From assembly GCA_002027195.1 (NCBI GenBank), contig MWJO01000041.1, forward strand, positions 1 to 59,787: a stretch of 59,787 bases of DNA. The letters are read 5' to 3'. Below are positions 26,643 through 35,647 of this stretch, one piece after another. The translations under genes and the position numbers were made by a program. This DNA is from Streptomyces sp. GKU 895 (GTDB lineage Bacteria > Actinomycetota > Actinomycetes > Streptomycetales > Streptomycetaceae). The notes under the pieces were generated by a model that saw nothing but the letters and a program-made list of their open reading frames with translations, had not been told where the DNA came from and did no database searches. How positions within the stretch are numbered: position 1 is the stretch's first letter; the number at the start of each line of letters is the position of its first letter.

Positions 26643-28568
26643 TCAGTCGCGCGCGGGCTCCGGCTCCTCGGCCGCCGCCGCACTGCTGTACCTGCCGTCC
26701 AGCTTGGAGACCAGACCGGTGACCTGGCGGGCGATGTCCGGCGCGGTCAGACCGATCTCCGCCATCACCTCGGCGCGCGAGGCGTGGTCGAGGAAGCGCG
26801 GCGGGATGCCGAAGTCACGCAGCGGGACGTCGACGCCGGCGTCACGCAGCGCCTGCGCGATCGCCGAACCGACGCCGCCGACGCGGGAGTTGTCCTCGAC
26901 CGTGACGACCACGCGGTGCCGTTCGGCGAGCGGGGCCATGGCCTCGTCCACCGGCTTGACCCAGCGCGGGTCGACGACGGTGGTGGTGATGCCCTGCTTG
27001 TCGAGGAGCGAGGCGATCTCCAGGCACATGGGGGCGAGGGCACCCACGGAGACCAGGAGCACGTCCGGGGTGTCCGTGCCGGGCTCGCGCAGGACGTCCA
27101 TGCCGCCGACGCGTCCCACGGCGGGGACGGCCGGGCCCACGGCGCCCTTCGAGAACCGTACGACCGTCGGCGCGTCGTCGACCTGGACGGCCTCGCGGAG
27201 CTGGGCGCGGACCTGGTCGGCGTCGCGCGGGGCGGCCAGCCGCAGGCCGGGGACGACCTGGAGGATCGACATGTCCCACATGCCGTTGTGGGAGGCGCCG
27301 TCGGTGCCGGTGACGCCCGCACGGTCCAGGACGAAGGTCACGCCGCACTTGTGCAGGGCGACGTCCATCAGGACCTGGTCGAAGGCGCGGTTGAGGAAGG
27401 TGGCGTAGACGGCGAAGACCGGGTGCAGGCCGCCGTGGGCCAGGCCCGCGGCCGACACCGCGCCGTGCTGCTCGGCGATGCCGACGTCGTAGATCCGGTC
27501 CGGGAAGGTGTCCGCGAACTTCTTCAGGCCGACCGGCTGGAGCATCGCCGCCGTGATGGCCACGATGTCCGCCCGCTCCTTGCCGAGCTGCACCATCTCG
27601 TCGCCGAAGACGGAGGTCCAGTCGGCGCCGGAGGCCTTGATCGGCAGGCCGGTGTCGGGGTGGATGGGGCCGATGCCGTGGAAGCGGTCGGCCTCGTCCT
27701 GGAGGGCGGGCTGGTAGCCGCGGCCCTTCTCGGTGAGGACGTGGACGATGACCGGGCCGCCGAAGCGCTTGGCGCGGGCCAGCGCGGACTCCATGGCCTC
27801 GATGTCGTGGCCGTCGATGGGGCCGACGTACTTCAGGCCGAGGTCCTCGAACATGCCCTGCGGGGCGATGAAGTCCTTCAGGCCCTTCTTGGCGCCGTGC
27901 AGGGTCTCGTAGAGGGGCTTGCCGACGACCGGGGTGCGCTCCAGGAGGTCCTTGCCGCGGGCCAGGAAGCGCTCGTAGCCGTCGGTGGTGCGCAGGGTCG
28001 CCAGGTGGTTGGCGAGGCCGCCGATGGTCGGCGCGTAGGAGCGCTCGTTGTCGTTGACGACGATGACGAGCGGGCGGTCCTTGGCGTCGGCGATGTTGTT
28101 CAGCGCCTCCCAGGCCATGCCGCCGGTGAGGGCGCCGTCACCGATCACGGCGACGACGTGGTCGTCGCGTTTCTGGATCTGGTTGGCCTTCGCGAGGCCG
28201 TCGGCCCAGCCGAGGACGGTCGAGGCGTGGCTGTTCTCGATGACGTCGTGCTCGGACTCGGCCTGCGAGGGGTAGCCGGACAGGCCGCCCTTCATCTTCA
28301 GCCGGGAGAAGTCCTGCCGGCCGGTGAGCAGCTTGTGGACGTAGGACTGGTGTCCGGTGTCCCAGAGCACCTTGTCCTTCGGGGAGTCGAAGACACGGTG
28401 CAGCGCGATGGTGAGCTCGACCACGCCCAGGTTCGGGCCGAGGTGGCCGCCGGTCTTGGAGACGGCGTCGACGAGGAAGGTCCGGATCTCCTCTGCCAGC
28501 TGGTCCAGCTGCTCCAGGCTGAGCCGGTCCAGATCGCGCGGTCCCCTGATGCGGGTCAGCAGCGGCAC
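26643..28568 (-). CDS. dxs: 1-deoxy-D-xylulose-5-phosphate synthase
   Basis: A 641-residue thiamine diphosphate enzyme from GTG 28568 that condenses pyruvate and glyceraldehyde-3-phosphate, the first step of the MEP isoprenoid pathway. Motifs in order are WDTGHQSYVHKLLTGR (His for catalysis), the ThDP/Mg motif GDGALTGGMAWEALNN, VIVVNDNERSYAP, the transketolase pyrimidine-domain Glu in VGIAEQHGAVSAAG, and DRAGVTGTDGASHNG with the C-terminal domain after it. It is a single-gene transcript ending in a strong hairpin. Confidence 0.97.
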   Translation of the reverse strand: MPLLTRIRGPRDLDRLSLEQLDQLAEEIRTFLVDAVSKTGGHLGPNLGVVELTIALHRVFDSPKDKVLWDTGHQSYVHKLLTGRQDFSRLKMKGGLSGYPSQAESEHDVIENSHASTVLGWADGLAKANQIQKRDDHVVAVIGDGALTGGMAWEALNNIADAKDRPLVIVVNDNERSYAPTIGGLANHLATLRTTDGYERFLARGKDLLERTPVVGKPLYETLHGAKKGLKDFIAPQGMFEDLGLKYVGPIDGHDIEAMESALARAKRFGGPVIVHVLTEKGRGYQPALQDEADRFHGIGPIHPDTGLPIKASGADWTSVFGDEMVQLGKERADIVAITAAMLQPVGLKKFADTFPDRIYDVGIAEQHGAVSAAGLAHGGLHPVFAVYATFLNRAFDQVLMDVALHKCGVTFVLDRAGVTGTDGASHNGMWDMSILQVVPGLRLAAPRDADQVRAQLREAVQVDDAPTVVRFSKGAVGPAVPAVGRVGGMDVLREPGTDTPDVLLVSVGALAPMCLEIASLLDKQGITTTVVDPRWVKPVDEAMAPLAERHRVVVTVEDNSRVGGVGSAIAQALRDAGVDVPLRDFGIPPRFLDHASRAEVMAEIGLTAPDIARQVTGLVSKLDGRYSSAAAAEEPEPARD

Positions 28569-28708
28569 CCGTGCCTCCTTGCAGTAGAGCTGTTGCCGGG
28601 CTTGTCGAGTCTAATGTTCCGCCTTTGCGGACGGCGCTCGGGAGGTGCGTCATACGTCACGCGATCGGCTGTACCCACGATCCATCGTTCGTACGACATG
28701 AAAACGGC

Positions 28709-28732
28709 CCGGCGCTGGATTTTCAGCGCCGG
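28709..28732 (-). terminator. Rho-independent terminator after xylH
   Basis: Perfect 9-bp arms CCGGCGCTG and CAGCGCCGG with a six-base loop; on the minus strand GCCGTTTTC follows. It lies 15 bp after the xylH stop. Confidence 0.85.
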
Positions 28733-28746
28733 CGTTCTCGGACGTG

Positions 28747-30069
28747 CTAGCCGCGTCCGGCCGCCTTCTGGCTGCGACGCGACACCGAGTCGATGACCAC
28801 GGCGCCGAGCAGAACGCCACCGGTGATCATGTACTGGATCGAGGTGTTCATGTTCAGCAGGTCGAGGCCGGTCTGGATCGACTGGATGACGAGCATGCCG
28901 AGCAGGGCGGACCACACGTTGCCGCGACCGCCGAACAGCGACGTACCACCGATGACGGCCGCCGCGATGGCGAGCATCAGGGTGTTGCCGCCACCGGCGT
29001 TCAGCGTCGCCGACGCCGTCTGGCCGGCGAAGAACATGCCGCCGACGGCCGCGAAGCCGCCGGAGATCGCGAACACGGTGATGCGGATCATCGGCACGTT
29101 GATACCGGCACGACGGGCCGCCTCGATGCCGCCGCCGACCGCGAAGACCTTGCGGCCGTACGTCGTACGACGCAGCACGAAGTCCACGATCACCAGCGAG
29201 GCGAGGAAGATCACCAGCGCGTTGGAGACACCGGCGGAGTTGTTCAGCACCACCGCGGCGGCGAAGGACGCCACGGCGAGCAGGCCGACGCGCAGCAGGA
29301 TCTCGCTGGTCGGCCGGAACGGCACACCCGCGGCCTTGCGGCGGCGCTGGTCCATGAACGAGCCCACCAGCATGGACAGGACCGCGAGACCGGCCAGCAG
29401 GTAGGCGCCGATGATGGCCTGGTCCATGAAGAAGGAGCTCTGGCCGAGCAGCTGGATCGGGCCGCTGTCGGACGGGATGTTGATCGTGCCGCTGTCGCCG
29501 AGCAGCCACAGCATCAGACCGTTCCAGCCGAGGAAGCCGGCCAGGGTCACGACGAACGCCGGGACGCCGATCTTGGCGAAGAACCAACCGTGCAGGGCAC
29601 CGATCGCGACACCGGTCACCACGGCGAGGATCAGGGCCAGCCACTGGCCCATGCCGTGGTTGACCACGAACACCGCGAAGATCGTGGACGCCAGACCGCT
29701 GACCGAGCCGACCGACAGGTCGATCTCGCCGAGCAGCAGCACGAACACCAGGCCGATGCTCAGCATGCCGGTGGCGGCCATGAAGTAGCTGATGTTGGAC
29801 AGGTTGTCCGCACTCAGGAACAGGTCGTTCTTCACCTGGAAGATCGTCCAGATGACGATGAGGCCGACGACCACCGGCAGCGAGCCGAGCTCACCGCCCT
29901 TCACCTTGCGCTTGAACTCGGTCCAGTAGCCCTTGAGACCCTCTTCGCGGATCAGCAGGCGCGGGTCGACGACCGCGACCGGGGCGGCCGTGGGGTCGTC
30001 GGCGGGGGCGACCGTGGTCTGTTCCTCGACCACGCCGTCCGTCTTCTCTACCTTCGACGTGTCGCTCAC
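28747..30069 (-). CDS. xylH: Xylose ABC transporter permease
   Basis: A 440-residue permease of the CUT2 (ribose/xylose) class with about 10 helices; signature segments are LVFVLLLGEIDLSVGSVSGL, GVPAFVVTLAGFLGWNGL, and GGIEAARRAGINVPMIRI near the cytoplasmic coupling loop. GTG 30069 overlaps the xylG stop (GTGA). It forms the membrane channel for XylF and XylG. In S. coelicolor the orthologous operon lies beside rok7B7, as here. Confidence 0.93.
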   Translation of the reverse strand: MSDTSKVEKTDGVVEEQTTVAPADDPTAAPVAVVDPRLLIREEGLKGYWTEFKRKVKGGELGSLPVVVGLIVIWTIFQVKNDLFLSADNLSNISYFMAATGMLSIGLVFVLLLGEIDLSVGSVSGLASTIFAVFVVNHGMGQWLALILAVVTGVAIGALHGWFFAKIGVPAFVVTLAGFLGWNGLMLWLLGDSGTINIPSDSGPIQLLGQSSFFMDQAIIGAYLLAGLAVLSMLVGSFMDQRRRKAAGVPFRPTSEILLRVGLLAVASFAAAVVLNNSAGVSNALVIFLASLVIVDFVLRRTTYGRKVFAVGGGIEAARRAGINVPMIRITVFAISGGFAAVGGMFFAGQTASATLNAGGGNTLMLAIAAAVIGGTSLFGGRGNVWSALLGMLVIQSIQTGLDLLNMNTSIQYMITGGVLLGAVVIDSVSRRSQKAAGRG

Positions 30070-30848
30070 TTTGCCGCCTCCGTGCTGCGACGCCCCGCAC
30101 GACGGGTCACGGCGTTGTCCGTGGCGCCCGTGATGGCGGCGATGATCTCTTCGTGGGTGGTGTCCTTCACGGAGAAGGAACCGTTGTTCTTACCCAGGCG
30201 CAGCACGGCGACGGTGTCGGCGACAGCCTTCACGTCGGCCATGTTGTGGCTGATGAGGATGACGCCGAGGTTGCGCTCGCGCAGCCGCTCGACGAGGTCG
30301 AGGACCTGCGCGGTCTGCTCGACGCCGAGGGCGGCGGTGGGCTCGTCGAGGATGACGACCTTGGGGTCACCGATGAGGGCGCGCGCGATGGCGACGACCT
30401 GACGCTGGCCACCGGAGAGGCTCGCGATCGGGATGCGGACGCTCGGGATGCGGATGGAGAGCGTGGACAGCAGCTCGCGGGCCTTCTGCTCCATCGTGAC
30501 CTCGTCGATGACGCCGCGGTGCAGCAGCTCGCGTCCGAGGTAGAGGTTGCCGACGACATCGAGGTTGTCGCACAGCGCGAGGTCCTGGTAGACCGTCGCG
30601 ACGCCGAGTCCCTGGGCGTCGTGCGGCCGGTTGATGCTGACCGGCTTGCCGTCCCACTCGATGACGCCCTCATCGATGGGGTGGACACCGGCGATCGTCT
30701 TGACCAGCGTGGACTTTCCTGCGCCGTTGTCGCCGACCAGGGCGACGACTTCTCCGGCGTGGACCTCCAGTTCGACATCGGTGAGTGCCTGCACCGCACC
30801 GAATCGCTTGGAGACTCCGCGCAACGCCAGCACGGGCGTAGCGGACAC
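30066..30848 (-). CDS. xylG: Xylose ABC transporter ATP-binding protein
   Basis: A single-domain ATPase of 260 residues with Walker A GDNGAGKST, signature LSGGQRQ and Walker B VVILDEPTAALG. CUT2 ATPases are usually double-length (about 500 residues), but the short single-domain form is usual for XylG-type proteins in Streptomyces. I favour GTG 30848 (VSATPVLALRGVSKRFG) because GGAG lies 9 bp upstream; ATG 30857 would abut that ribosome site. It is coupled to xylH. A gap of 249 bp with a hairpin and a candidate ROK site separates it from xylF, allowing unequal expression. Confidence 0.92.
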   Translation of the reverse strand: MSATPVLALRGVSKRFGAVQALTDVELEVHAGEVVALVGDNGAGKSTLVKTIAGVHPIDEGVIEWDGKPVSINRPHDAQGLGVATVYQDLALCDNLDVVGNLYLGRELLHRGVIDEVTMEQKARELLSTLSIRIPSVRIPIASLSGGQRQVVAIARALIGDPKVVILDEPTAALGVEQTAQVLDLVERLRERNLGVILISHNMADVKAVADTVAVLRLGKNNGSFSVKDTTHEEIIAAITGATDNAVTRRAGRRSTEAAK

Positions 30849-30927
30849 GTGAACCATCTCCTTCGCCGCCTGACCGGCGGGGATGCCGCGCTTGGGGTAA
30901 GGCGCGGAGGATGTGCTCGAAGCACGA

Positions 30928-30940
30928 TTTACTAGATGAA
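30928..30940 (+). promoter_or_regulatory. Candidate Rok7B7 site upstream of xylG
   Basis: TTTACTAGATGAA fits 12 of 13 positions of TTKAMKHSTTSAV, the Rok7B7 consensus as I recall it from work on S. coelicolor. It is 80 bp upstream of the xylG start inside the xylF-xylG gap. Confidence 0.45.
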
Positions 30941-31058
30941 CTTGCGCGCAGTCCGGCCGAGTTGGCAACGGGCGCGCACAGGATGTTTCCGTCGCGCCCG
31001 CCCCGCCAGCGGGGTAGTGGAGGCGGGGTGGGCGCCGGAGGGGCTTGCACCTGCCGAC

Positions 31059-31082
31059 GGCGTGCCGTGGCTCAGGCACGCC
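31059..31082 (-). terminator. Hairpin between xylF and xylG, probable attenuator
   Basis: Arms GGCGTGCC and GGCACGCC with an eight-base loop lie 16 bp after the xylF stop. Partial termination here would give more binding protein than ATPase and permease, a common arrangement in sugar ABC operons. Confidence 0.6.
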
Positions 31083-31097
31083 CCGGAAGGCGGTGGG

Positions 31098-32201
31098 TTA
31101 CTGCAGGCCGGCCTTCTTGCACGCGGCGGCGTAGGCCGAGGTGCAGATCTGGTCGACGGTGTACAGCTTGTCCTTGACCACCGTGTCGTTGATGTTCTTC
31201 ACGGTGACGGAGACCGGGGTCAGCAGCTGCGACGGGACCTTGTTGCCGGAGCCGTTGGTCATGGTCGTGGTGGCGAGGTCGCTGATGCTCTTGCCCTCGA
31301 CCAGGTTGACCGCGAGCTGGGCGGCGGCGTCGGCCTCCGGCTTGAAGGCCTTGTAGACCGTGCTGGACTGGGTGCCGGCGACGATGCGCTGGATACCGGC
31401 GAGCTCGGCGTCCTGGCCCGTCAGCGGGATGCCGGAGATGCCGGCGCCCTTGAGGGTGGTGGCGATACCACCGGCCATGCCGTCGTTGGCGGCGTAGACG
31501 CCCGCGATGTTCTTGGCGCCCAGCTGGGTGATGGCCGCCTTCATCTTCTGCGCGGCGACCGAGTCCTTCCACAGGCCGGACTGCTCGTAGGCGATGTCGA
31601 CCTTGCCGTCGAGGACGCTGTGGGCGCCCTTCTTGAACAGCGCGGCGTTCGGGTCGGCGTCGTCACCGTTGATCATGACGACCTTGGACTTGGGGGTCGC
31701 CTTGGAGCCGAGGGCGTCCAGCAGGGCCTGGCCCTGGAGCTGGCCGACCTTCTCGTTGTCGAAGGAGACGTACGCGGAGACCGGGCCCTGGGCCAGACGG
31801 TCGTACGCGATGACCTTGACGCCCTTCTTGGTCGCGGCCTCGATCGAGGACTTGATGGCGGCCGAGTCCTGGGCGGAGATCGCGATGACCTTCACGCCCT
31901 TGGTGACCATGGTGCTGACCTGCTGGGCCTGCTTGGCGGCGTCCGCTCCGGCGTTGGCGTAGGAGACGGTGCAGTCGCTGCACAGCTCCTTGACCTTGGC
32001 CTCGAAGAACGGCTTGTCGAACTGCTCGTACCGCGTGGTGACGCTGTCGGGCAGGAGCAGGCCGATCGACTTGTTGCCCGAGCCGGAGCTGCTGCCGCCG
32101 TCGGAGTCGTTGTCGTCGCCGGCCTTGCCGCAAGCGGCGGCCGTGAGGGCGAGGGCCGAGACCAGAACGGGGACAGCCGCACGACGCATAAGCGTGTTCA
32201 C
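31098..32201 (-). CDS. xylF: D-xylose-binding lipoprotein of the ABC transporter
   Basis: A 367-residue periplasmic-binding-like lipoprotein. GTG 32201 has GGGAGG 8 bp upstream and opens the signal MNTLMRRAAVPVLVSALALTAAAC (lipobox TAAAC). The mature protein is a type I sugar-binding fold of the ribose/xylose group (KSIGLLLPDSVTTRYEQFDKPFFEAK; VIAYDRLAQGPVSAYVSFDNEKVG; GVYAANDGMAGG; LTGQDAELAGIQRIVAG). It captures xylose outside the membrane for XylGH. A ROK-type site lies in its promoter and the rok7B7-type gene lies directly upstream. Confidence 0.93.
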   Translation of the reverse strand: MNTLMRRAAVPVLVSALALTAAACGKAGDDNDSDGGSSSGSGNKSIGLLLPDSVTTRYEQFDKPFFEAKVKELCSDCTVSYANAGADAAKQAQQVSTMVTKGVKVIAISAQDSAAIKSSIEAATKKGVKVIAYDRLAQGPVSAYVSFDNEKVGQLQGQALLDALGSKATPKSKVVMINGDDADPNAALFKKGAHSVLDGKVDIAYEQSGLWKDSVAAQKMKAAITQLGAKNIAGVYAANDGMAGGIATTLKGAGISGIPLTGQDAELAGIQRIVAGTQSSTVYKAFKPEADAAAQLAVNLVEGKSISDLATTTMTNGSGNKVPSQLLTPVSVTVKNINDTVVKDKLYTVDQICTSAYAAACKKAGLQ

Positions 32202-32275
32202 TTCAGAAACCTCCCTGACGAGGCCGCGTCGTTGCGGCCGAGGTGGCTGGAAGTCAACTCGGCCACACGTGCGAC

Positions 32276-32288
32276 GTCAAGAAGTAAA
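32276..32288 (-). promoter_or_regulatory. Rok7B7-type binding site in the xylF promoter
   Basis: On the minus strand TTTACTTCTTGAC fits all 13 positions of the consensus TTKAMKHSTTSAV (recalled, not looked up). It overlaps a separate inverted repeat AAGTA-AA-TACTT at 32282-32293. It lies 75 bp upstream of the xylF start and 35 bp after the regulator's stop. Confidence 0.6.
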
Positions 32289-32322
32289 TACTTAACGGGT
32301 TGGCAACGGCGGGTTTCGTTCT

Positions 32323-33522
32323 CTAAGTGAAGGCAGGAGCCGCTGAGTGCAGCGTGCCGTCCAAAAGGGTCGAATCACCCATCTCGCTGAGCGCGAGGGC
32401 GAGTGCTCCGAGCACCTCCGCACGGCCTCCAAGTGCCCCGGGGAGAACGGTGAGTTGACGTGCCGCGCTGGGAATGGCGTAGCGGCTGACGGACTCCCTG
32501 ATGGGCCCGAGAACCAGCTCGCCCGCCTCGGCGAGATCACCGCCGAGGACCACCCTGCTCGGGTTCAGGAGATTGCAGAGATTGGCCACTCCACTGCCGA
32601 TATGGCGGCCGACGTCGGCGATCACCCGACGGCAGCCAGGGTCTCCGTCCCTGGCCAGCCGCACGACGCCTTCCATCGTCAGGTCCGTGCCGTGACTGGA
32701 CTGGAGGAGCGGCAGCACATAGCGCGCGGCCGCGAAGGTCTCCAGGCAGCCCCGGTTTCCACAGCGGCAGACCGGTCCGGATTCATCAAGAGTAATATGC
32801 CCGATTTCTCCCGCTGTGCCACCCGGACCCCGGTAGATCTTGCCGTCGATGACCAGACCTGCGCCGACACCGCTCGCGACCTTGATGTACGCGAGGTCCC
32901 TGACGCCCCTGCCGCTGCCCCAGACCATCTCGCCGAGGGCGCCCAGGTTGGCGTCGTTGTCGACGTGCACGGGGACGCCCAGGCGGCCTCTCAGCTCCTC
33001 GGCGGGCTTGGTGCCGATCCAGCCCGGCAGGATCGCGGAGGAGCCCAGGGAGCCGGACTCCAGGTCGATCGGGCCGGGGACGCCGAGGCCCACTCCGGCG
33101 ATCTTCGACCGGTCCACGCCCGTTGCTGCGATCAGGCGGTTGACCAGCTCTTCGGCCCGGTCGAAGCCCTGTGTGGAGGAGGCGTCGACGTCCAGCGGCT
33201 CGGACTCCTCGGCGAGCACCTGGTGGGCGAGATTTCCTACGGCGACCCGTAGGTGCGTATGGCCGAAGTCGACGCCGATGACGATGCCGGCGTCGCCGCT
33301 GAGCGAGACGCTGCGGGCCCTGCGGCCACCGGCCGACGTGGGCGTGACCTCGACGGTTCCGCCGTCCTTGAGCTCGCGGACGATGTTGGAGACGGTGGCC
33401 GCGGACAGACCCGTGGTCCGTGCGATCTCCGCCTGGGTGAGCGACCCGGCCAGCCGGACGGCCCGGACGACCCGTTCCAGGTTGGCTCGGTGCAGCGACG
33501 ACTGCGACCCCGGAGTCTCCAC
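32323..33522 (-). CDS. rok7B7: ROK-family transcriptional regulator (Rok7B7 orthologue)
   Basis: The protein has an N-terminal MarR-like helix-turn-helix (SLTQAEIARTTGLSAATVSNIVRELKDGG) and a ROK sugar-kinase-like domain (IGVDFGHTHLRVAVGN; GVGLGVPGPIDLESG; the zinc motif ITLDESGPVCRCGNRGCLETF). GTG 33522 follows a perfect AGGAGG, giving 399 residues (VETPGSQSSLHRANLERVVRAV); the longer TTG 33573 form has no ribosome site. In S. coelicolor Rok7B7 controls xylFGH, carbon catabolite repression and antibiotic production. Here it sits between xylFGH and ngcEFG as in that species. The sequence ends with a variable tail. The ligand is likely a xylose-derived signal. Confidence 0.92.
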   Translation of the reverse strand: METPGSQSSLHRANLERVVRAVRLAGSLTQAEIARTTGLSAATVSNIVRELKDGGTVEVTPTSAGGRRARSVSLSGDAGIVIGVDFGHTHLRVAVGNLAHQVLAEESEPLDVDASSTQGFDRAEELVNRLIAATGVDRSKIAGVGLGVPGPIDLESGSLGSSAILPGWIGTKPAEELRGRLGVPVHVDNDANLGALGEMVWGSGRGVRDLAYIKVASGVGAGLVIDGKIYRGPGGTAGEIGHITLDESGPVCRCGNRGCLETFAAARYVLPLLQSSHGTDLTMEGVVRLARDGDPGCRRVIADVGRHIGSGVANLCNLLNPSRVVLGGDLAEAGELVLGPIRESVSRYAIPSAARQLTVLPGALGGRAEVLGALALALSEMGDSTLLDGTLHSAAPAFT

Positions 33523-33568
33523 GACGACCTCCTGCGCGCGGGACCGCTTCGATGAGGCCCCGTCTATG

Positions 33569-33581
33569 TCCAACTAGTGAA
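33569..33581 (-). promoter_or_regulatory. Weak Rok7B7-like site upstream of the regulator's own gene
   Basis: On the minus strand TTCACTAGTTGGA fits 11 of 13 consensus positions and lies 47 bp upstream of GTG 33522, where it could serve autoregulation. The mismatches make it tentative. Confidence 0.25.
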
Positions 33582-33705
33582 CTCTAAGCTGAGCCGTTCG
33601 GGTCGCCTCCCGTCAAGAGGTTGAACAGTATCCGGGGCTGTGGACACGCCTCGGCGCACCGTCACCTGGGGCGGGGACGGTGCGCTCACGGGCGCTCTCG
33701 GAGCG

Positions 33706-34629
33706 CTACTTCAAGGTCGCGGACGTAAGGCCCGCCTGCACCTGCCGCTGGAAGGACAGATAGACGACCAGCATCGGGATCATCGCGATGGTGACACCGG
33801 CGAAAAGCACCGGAAGGTCGGAGGCGTACCCCTGTTGCTGCTGGAGCTGGATGAGGCCCTGGGTGAGGACGTAGCGCTCGGGATCGTCACCGCTCTGCGG
33901 CTGCATGAGGACCGTCGGCAGGATGAACTGGTTCCACTGGCCGAGGGTGTTGAAGATGCCGACGCTGAGCAGGCCCGGCTTCGCCATCGGCAGCATCACC
34001 TGGAAGAAGGTGCGGCTGTGCGAGGCGCCGTCCAGGATGGCCGCCTCGAAGACGGCCGTGGGCAGGGTCCGGAAGAAGGCGTGCATGAAGAAGACCGTGA
34101 ACGGCATCGAGTAGGCGACGTACACCAGGATCAGCCCCTGGTAGGTGTTCAGCATGTCCAGCCGCTTGACCATGAAGAACAGCGGGACGAGGGCGAGGAA
34201 CACCGGGAACATCGCGCCGGCCACGAAGAAGTAGTACAGGAACCGGTTGCCCCAGAACTCGTAGCGGGCCAGCACGTACGCCGCCATCGAGCCGAACAGC
34301 ATCGTCAGCGGCACGGAGAAGACCAGCACGATGACGGTGTTGAGGAAGTAGTCGCCGATGCCCTTGTCCCAGGCCCTTCCGAAGACGTCCAGCGACCAGT
34401 TCTGCGGCCAGCCGAAGGCCGAGCCGCCGATCTGGCCGTCGGTCTTGAAGGAGCTCAGGACCAGCCAGAGCAGCGGCAGGATGATCAGCAGGGCCCACAG
34501 GGCGAGGAAGCCGTGCGAGAAGACGTTCAGGACGACGCCCTCGCTGCGTTCGTCGCCGGGGCGGGCCGGGGTCTTGGCCACGGGCCGCCGCACGGGGGCG
34601 TCCGCCGTCTCCTTGATGGGTGCGCTCAT
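33706..34629 (-). CDS. ngcG: N-acetylglucosamine/chitobiose ABC transporter permease
   Basis: A 307-residue MalG-type permease with six helices and the EAA loop FEAAILDGASHSRTFFQVMLPMAKPG. ATG 34629 has GGGAGAG upstream. It lies 17 bp after ngcF and ends the ngcEFG operon. With NgcF it forms the channel for GlcNAc and N,N'-diacetylchitobiose. No ATPase is encoded in the operon, as in S. olivaceoviridis NgcEFG, which relies on a shared MsiK-type ATPase. Confidence 0.9.
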   Translation of the reverse strand: MSAPIKETADAPVRRPVAKTPARPGDERSEGVVLNVFSHGFLALWALLIILPLLWLVLSSFKTDGQIGGSAFGWPQNWSLDVFGRAWDKGIGDYFLNTVIVLVFSVPLTMLFGSMAAYVLARYEFWGNRFLYYFFVAGAMFPVFLALVPLFFMVKRLDMLNTYQGLILVYVAYSMPFTVFFMHAFFRTLPTAVFEAAILDGASHSRTFFQVMLPMAKPGLLSVGIFNTLGQWNQFILPTVLMQPQSGDDPERYVLTQGLIQLQQQQGYASDLPVLFAGVTIAMIPMLVVYLSFQRQVQAGLTSATLK

Positions 34630-34646
34630 CGTCGTATCTCTCCCGC

Positions 34647-35582
34647 TCAGAACTCGACGCGGTCGCGGCGGGTGGCGCGCAGCATGACCACGGACAGGAC
34701 CAGGGTGAGCAGCAGCATGACGACGCCCATCGCGCAGGCGTATCCGCTCTTGCCGAAGTACTGGAAGTTGCGCATCATCACGGTCGACATCACGTCGCTC
34801 CTGTGATCGGGACCGCCGCCGTAGGCGCCCATGTTCTGGGTCATCGAGGAGACGAGGACGAACATGTCCATCGCGACGATGCCCAGGTACACCCAGGCGG
34901 TCTGCACGCTCTCCCAGAGCAGCGGCAGGGTGATGCGGAAGAAGGACTGGTTGCGGCCGGCGCCGTCGATCAGGGCGGCCTCGTAGATGTCCTTCGGGAT
35001 GGACTGCATGGCGGCGGAGAACAGCACCAGGTAGAAGCCGACGCCGTGCCAGACCACGGCGATCATCAGCATCCACAGCACCAGGTTCGGCTCGTTCAGC
35101 CATTCCATCGGGTTCTGGGCGTCGACCAGTCCGAGTTTGATCAGGATGCCGTTGAGGAGACCGCCGCCGTCACTGCGGTACACGGCGTTGAAAAGCACCG
35201 CGACGATCGCCAGTGACAGCACTTGCGGAAAGAAGTAGACGATCTTGTAGAACGACGATCCGGCGACGCCCGAGACCCCGCCGGCCCGGCTGCGTCCGCC
35301 CGCGTTCAGCATGAAGGCGAAGAACAGCGCGAGCAGGATCGTGATCGCCGGGATGAAGATCAGGAACAGGATGTTGTGCCAGATGGCCTGCATGAAGACG
35401 TCGTCGTCGAACAGCGCCTTGTAGTTGTCCAGGCCGACGAACTTGAAGGTCTGCGACTGTCCCTTCCAGTCGGTCAGCGAATAGCCGAACGTCTGGATGT
35501 ACGGCCAGATCACGAAGATCAGATAGAGCGCCACGGGGACGAGAAGAAATCCCGCGACGAACCTGTGCTGCCCTTTGCGCAT
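34647..35582 (-). CDS. ngcF: N-acetylglucosamine/chitobiose ABC transporter permease
   Basis: A 311-residue MalF-type permease starting at ATG 35582 (MRKGQHRFVAGFLLVPVALYLIFVIWP). It has six or seven helices and the loop IYEAALIDGAGRNQSFFRITLPLLWES. The segment WHNILFLIFIPAITILLALFFAFMLN and the long insert AGGRSRAGGVSGVAGSSFYKIVYFFPQ are typical of the NgcF subgroup. It is cotranscribed with ngcE (65 bp upstream) and ngcG. Confidence 0.9.
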   Translation of the reverse strand: MRKGQHRFVAGFLLVPVALYLIFVIWPYIQTFGYSLTDWKGQSQTFKFVGLDNYKALFDDDVFMQAIWHNILFLIFIPAITILLALFFAFMLNAGGRSRAGGVSGVAGSSFYKIVYFFPQVLSLAIVAVLFNAVYRSDGGGLLNGILIKLGLVDAQNPMEWLNEPNLVLWMLMIAVVWHGVGFYLVLFSAAMQSIPKDIYEAALIDGAGRNQSFFRITLPLLWESVQTAWVYLGIVAMDMFVLVSSMTQNMGAYGGGPDHRSDVMSTVMMRNFQYFGKSGYACAMGVVMLLLTLVLSVVMLRATRRDRVEF

Positions 35583-35647
35583 TGGCGTTCCCTGCCCCTG
35601 ATGTCCTTTCCCGGCCGGAGCGGATCCGGCCCGGGAAACGGCGTTGG

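Noticed and set aside
33523..33573. TTG 33573 as start of the ROK regulator
   Set aside because: It has no ribosome site, and the GTG at 33522 is preceded by a perfect AGGAGG at good spacing.
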